Assembly: GCA_902464965.1 (NCBI GenBank)
Contig: CABQLI010000004.1
Span: 1 to 61,475, forward strand
Reading direction: 5' to 3'
Source: an uncultured Collinsella sp.
Lineage (GTDB): Bacteria; Actinomycetota; Coriobacteriia; Coriobacteriales; Coriobacteriaceae
DNA: 61,475 nucleotides
Shown here: in pieces, positions 61,386 to 61,475 of the stretch
Layout of the letters: each line of letters starts with the position of its first letter
Position numbering within the stretch: position 1 is the stretch's first letter
The notes under the pieces: generated by a model
What the model was told of the DNA's origin: nothing
What the model saw: the letters and a program-made list of their open reading frames with translations, nothing else
Databases searched by the model: none
Position numbers and translations under genes: made by a program

Positions 61386-61475
61386 ATGGAAAAGCTCGAT
61401 GTTGTGAATGCGGCGCTTGTCGCCCTGCGTGCTGGCGAGACGTGCGAGCTCGTGGTCGTGGCCGGCACGGCGGGG
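61386..61475 (+). CDS. XdhC/CoxI family protein, N-terminal fragment
   Basis: The first 30 codons of a gene cut by the window edge: MEKLDVVNAALVALRAGETC followed by ELVVVAGTAG. The pattern, a helix then ALRAGExxxLVVVxGTxGS, is how XdhC proteins begin. They bind Mo cofactor, help to sulfurate it and insert it in xanthine dehydrogenase-type enzymes. Position after yqeB supports this. AGAAGG precedes the ATG. Call is provisional because only the start is seen. Confidence 0.65.
   Translation, partial: MEKLDVVNAALVALRAGETCELVVVAGTAG

Overview
The window looks like the chromosome of a high-GC gut anaerobe of the class Coriobacteriia, most likely Collinsella or a close relative. That placement is inferred from base composition, protein style and gene content, not from a marker search. 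It holds two blocks of ribosomal-protein genes, a complete type II fatty-acid operon, an anaerobic purine/urate catabolism cluster with selenium-molybdenum hydroxylase maturation genes, and an accessory island lying inside that cluster.

Layout. 1-1305: end of an ECF-type sigma factor and its membrane partner. 1505-5262: a structured inverted-repeat element, then rpsL-rpsG-fusA-rpsJ (no tuf). 5378-15475: birA (reverse) divergent from fabH-acpP-fabK-fabD-fabG-fabF-accB-fabZ-accC-accDA, in which the two carboxyltransferase subunits are one polypeptide. 15516-18703: orphan PTS EIIC, CDF metal exporter, histidine phosphatase. 18734-24949: a second copy of the structured element, then rplC-D-W-B, rpsS, rplV, rpsC, rplP, rpmC, rpsQ, rplN, rplX, ending in a terminator rather than running on into rplE. 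25418-31156: Gfo/Idh oxidoreductase with a DeoR regulator, pseudouridine synthase, U32 protease-family protein, RidA.

31267-61475 is the purine/urate region. Its left half is a YheO-type regulator, NCS2 permease, SsnA-type amidohydrolase, YgfK, a four-cluster ferredoxin and a fused XdhD-type hydroxylase. Its right half is a second YheO-type regulator, YgeX, YgeY, YgeW, MocA, HyuA, YqeC, YqeB and the start of XdhC. Together these would import a purine, reduce or hydroxylate it on a Mo (probably Se-containing) enzyme fed by Fe-S/flavin proteins, open the rings hydrolytically, and finish through carbamoyl and diaminopropionate chemistry.

The two halves are separated by about 11 kb (41.6-52.5 kb) of accessory DNA: an AbiEi-like gene, a DUF234-type ATPase, a DEDDh exonuclease, an unknown protein, an LPXTG-like surface protein and other unknowns. 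Three tandem arrays of a 62-bp hairpin repeat bracket the AbiEi-like and ATPase genes. A probable SOS-controlled type I toxin-antitoxin pair follows, encoding a 41-residue membrane peptide with a convergent antisense RNA. The strongest candidates for undescribed biology are the hairpin arrays, the SOS-linked toxin-antitoxin module and the structured element found upstream of both ribosomal gene blocks.
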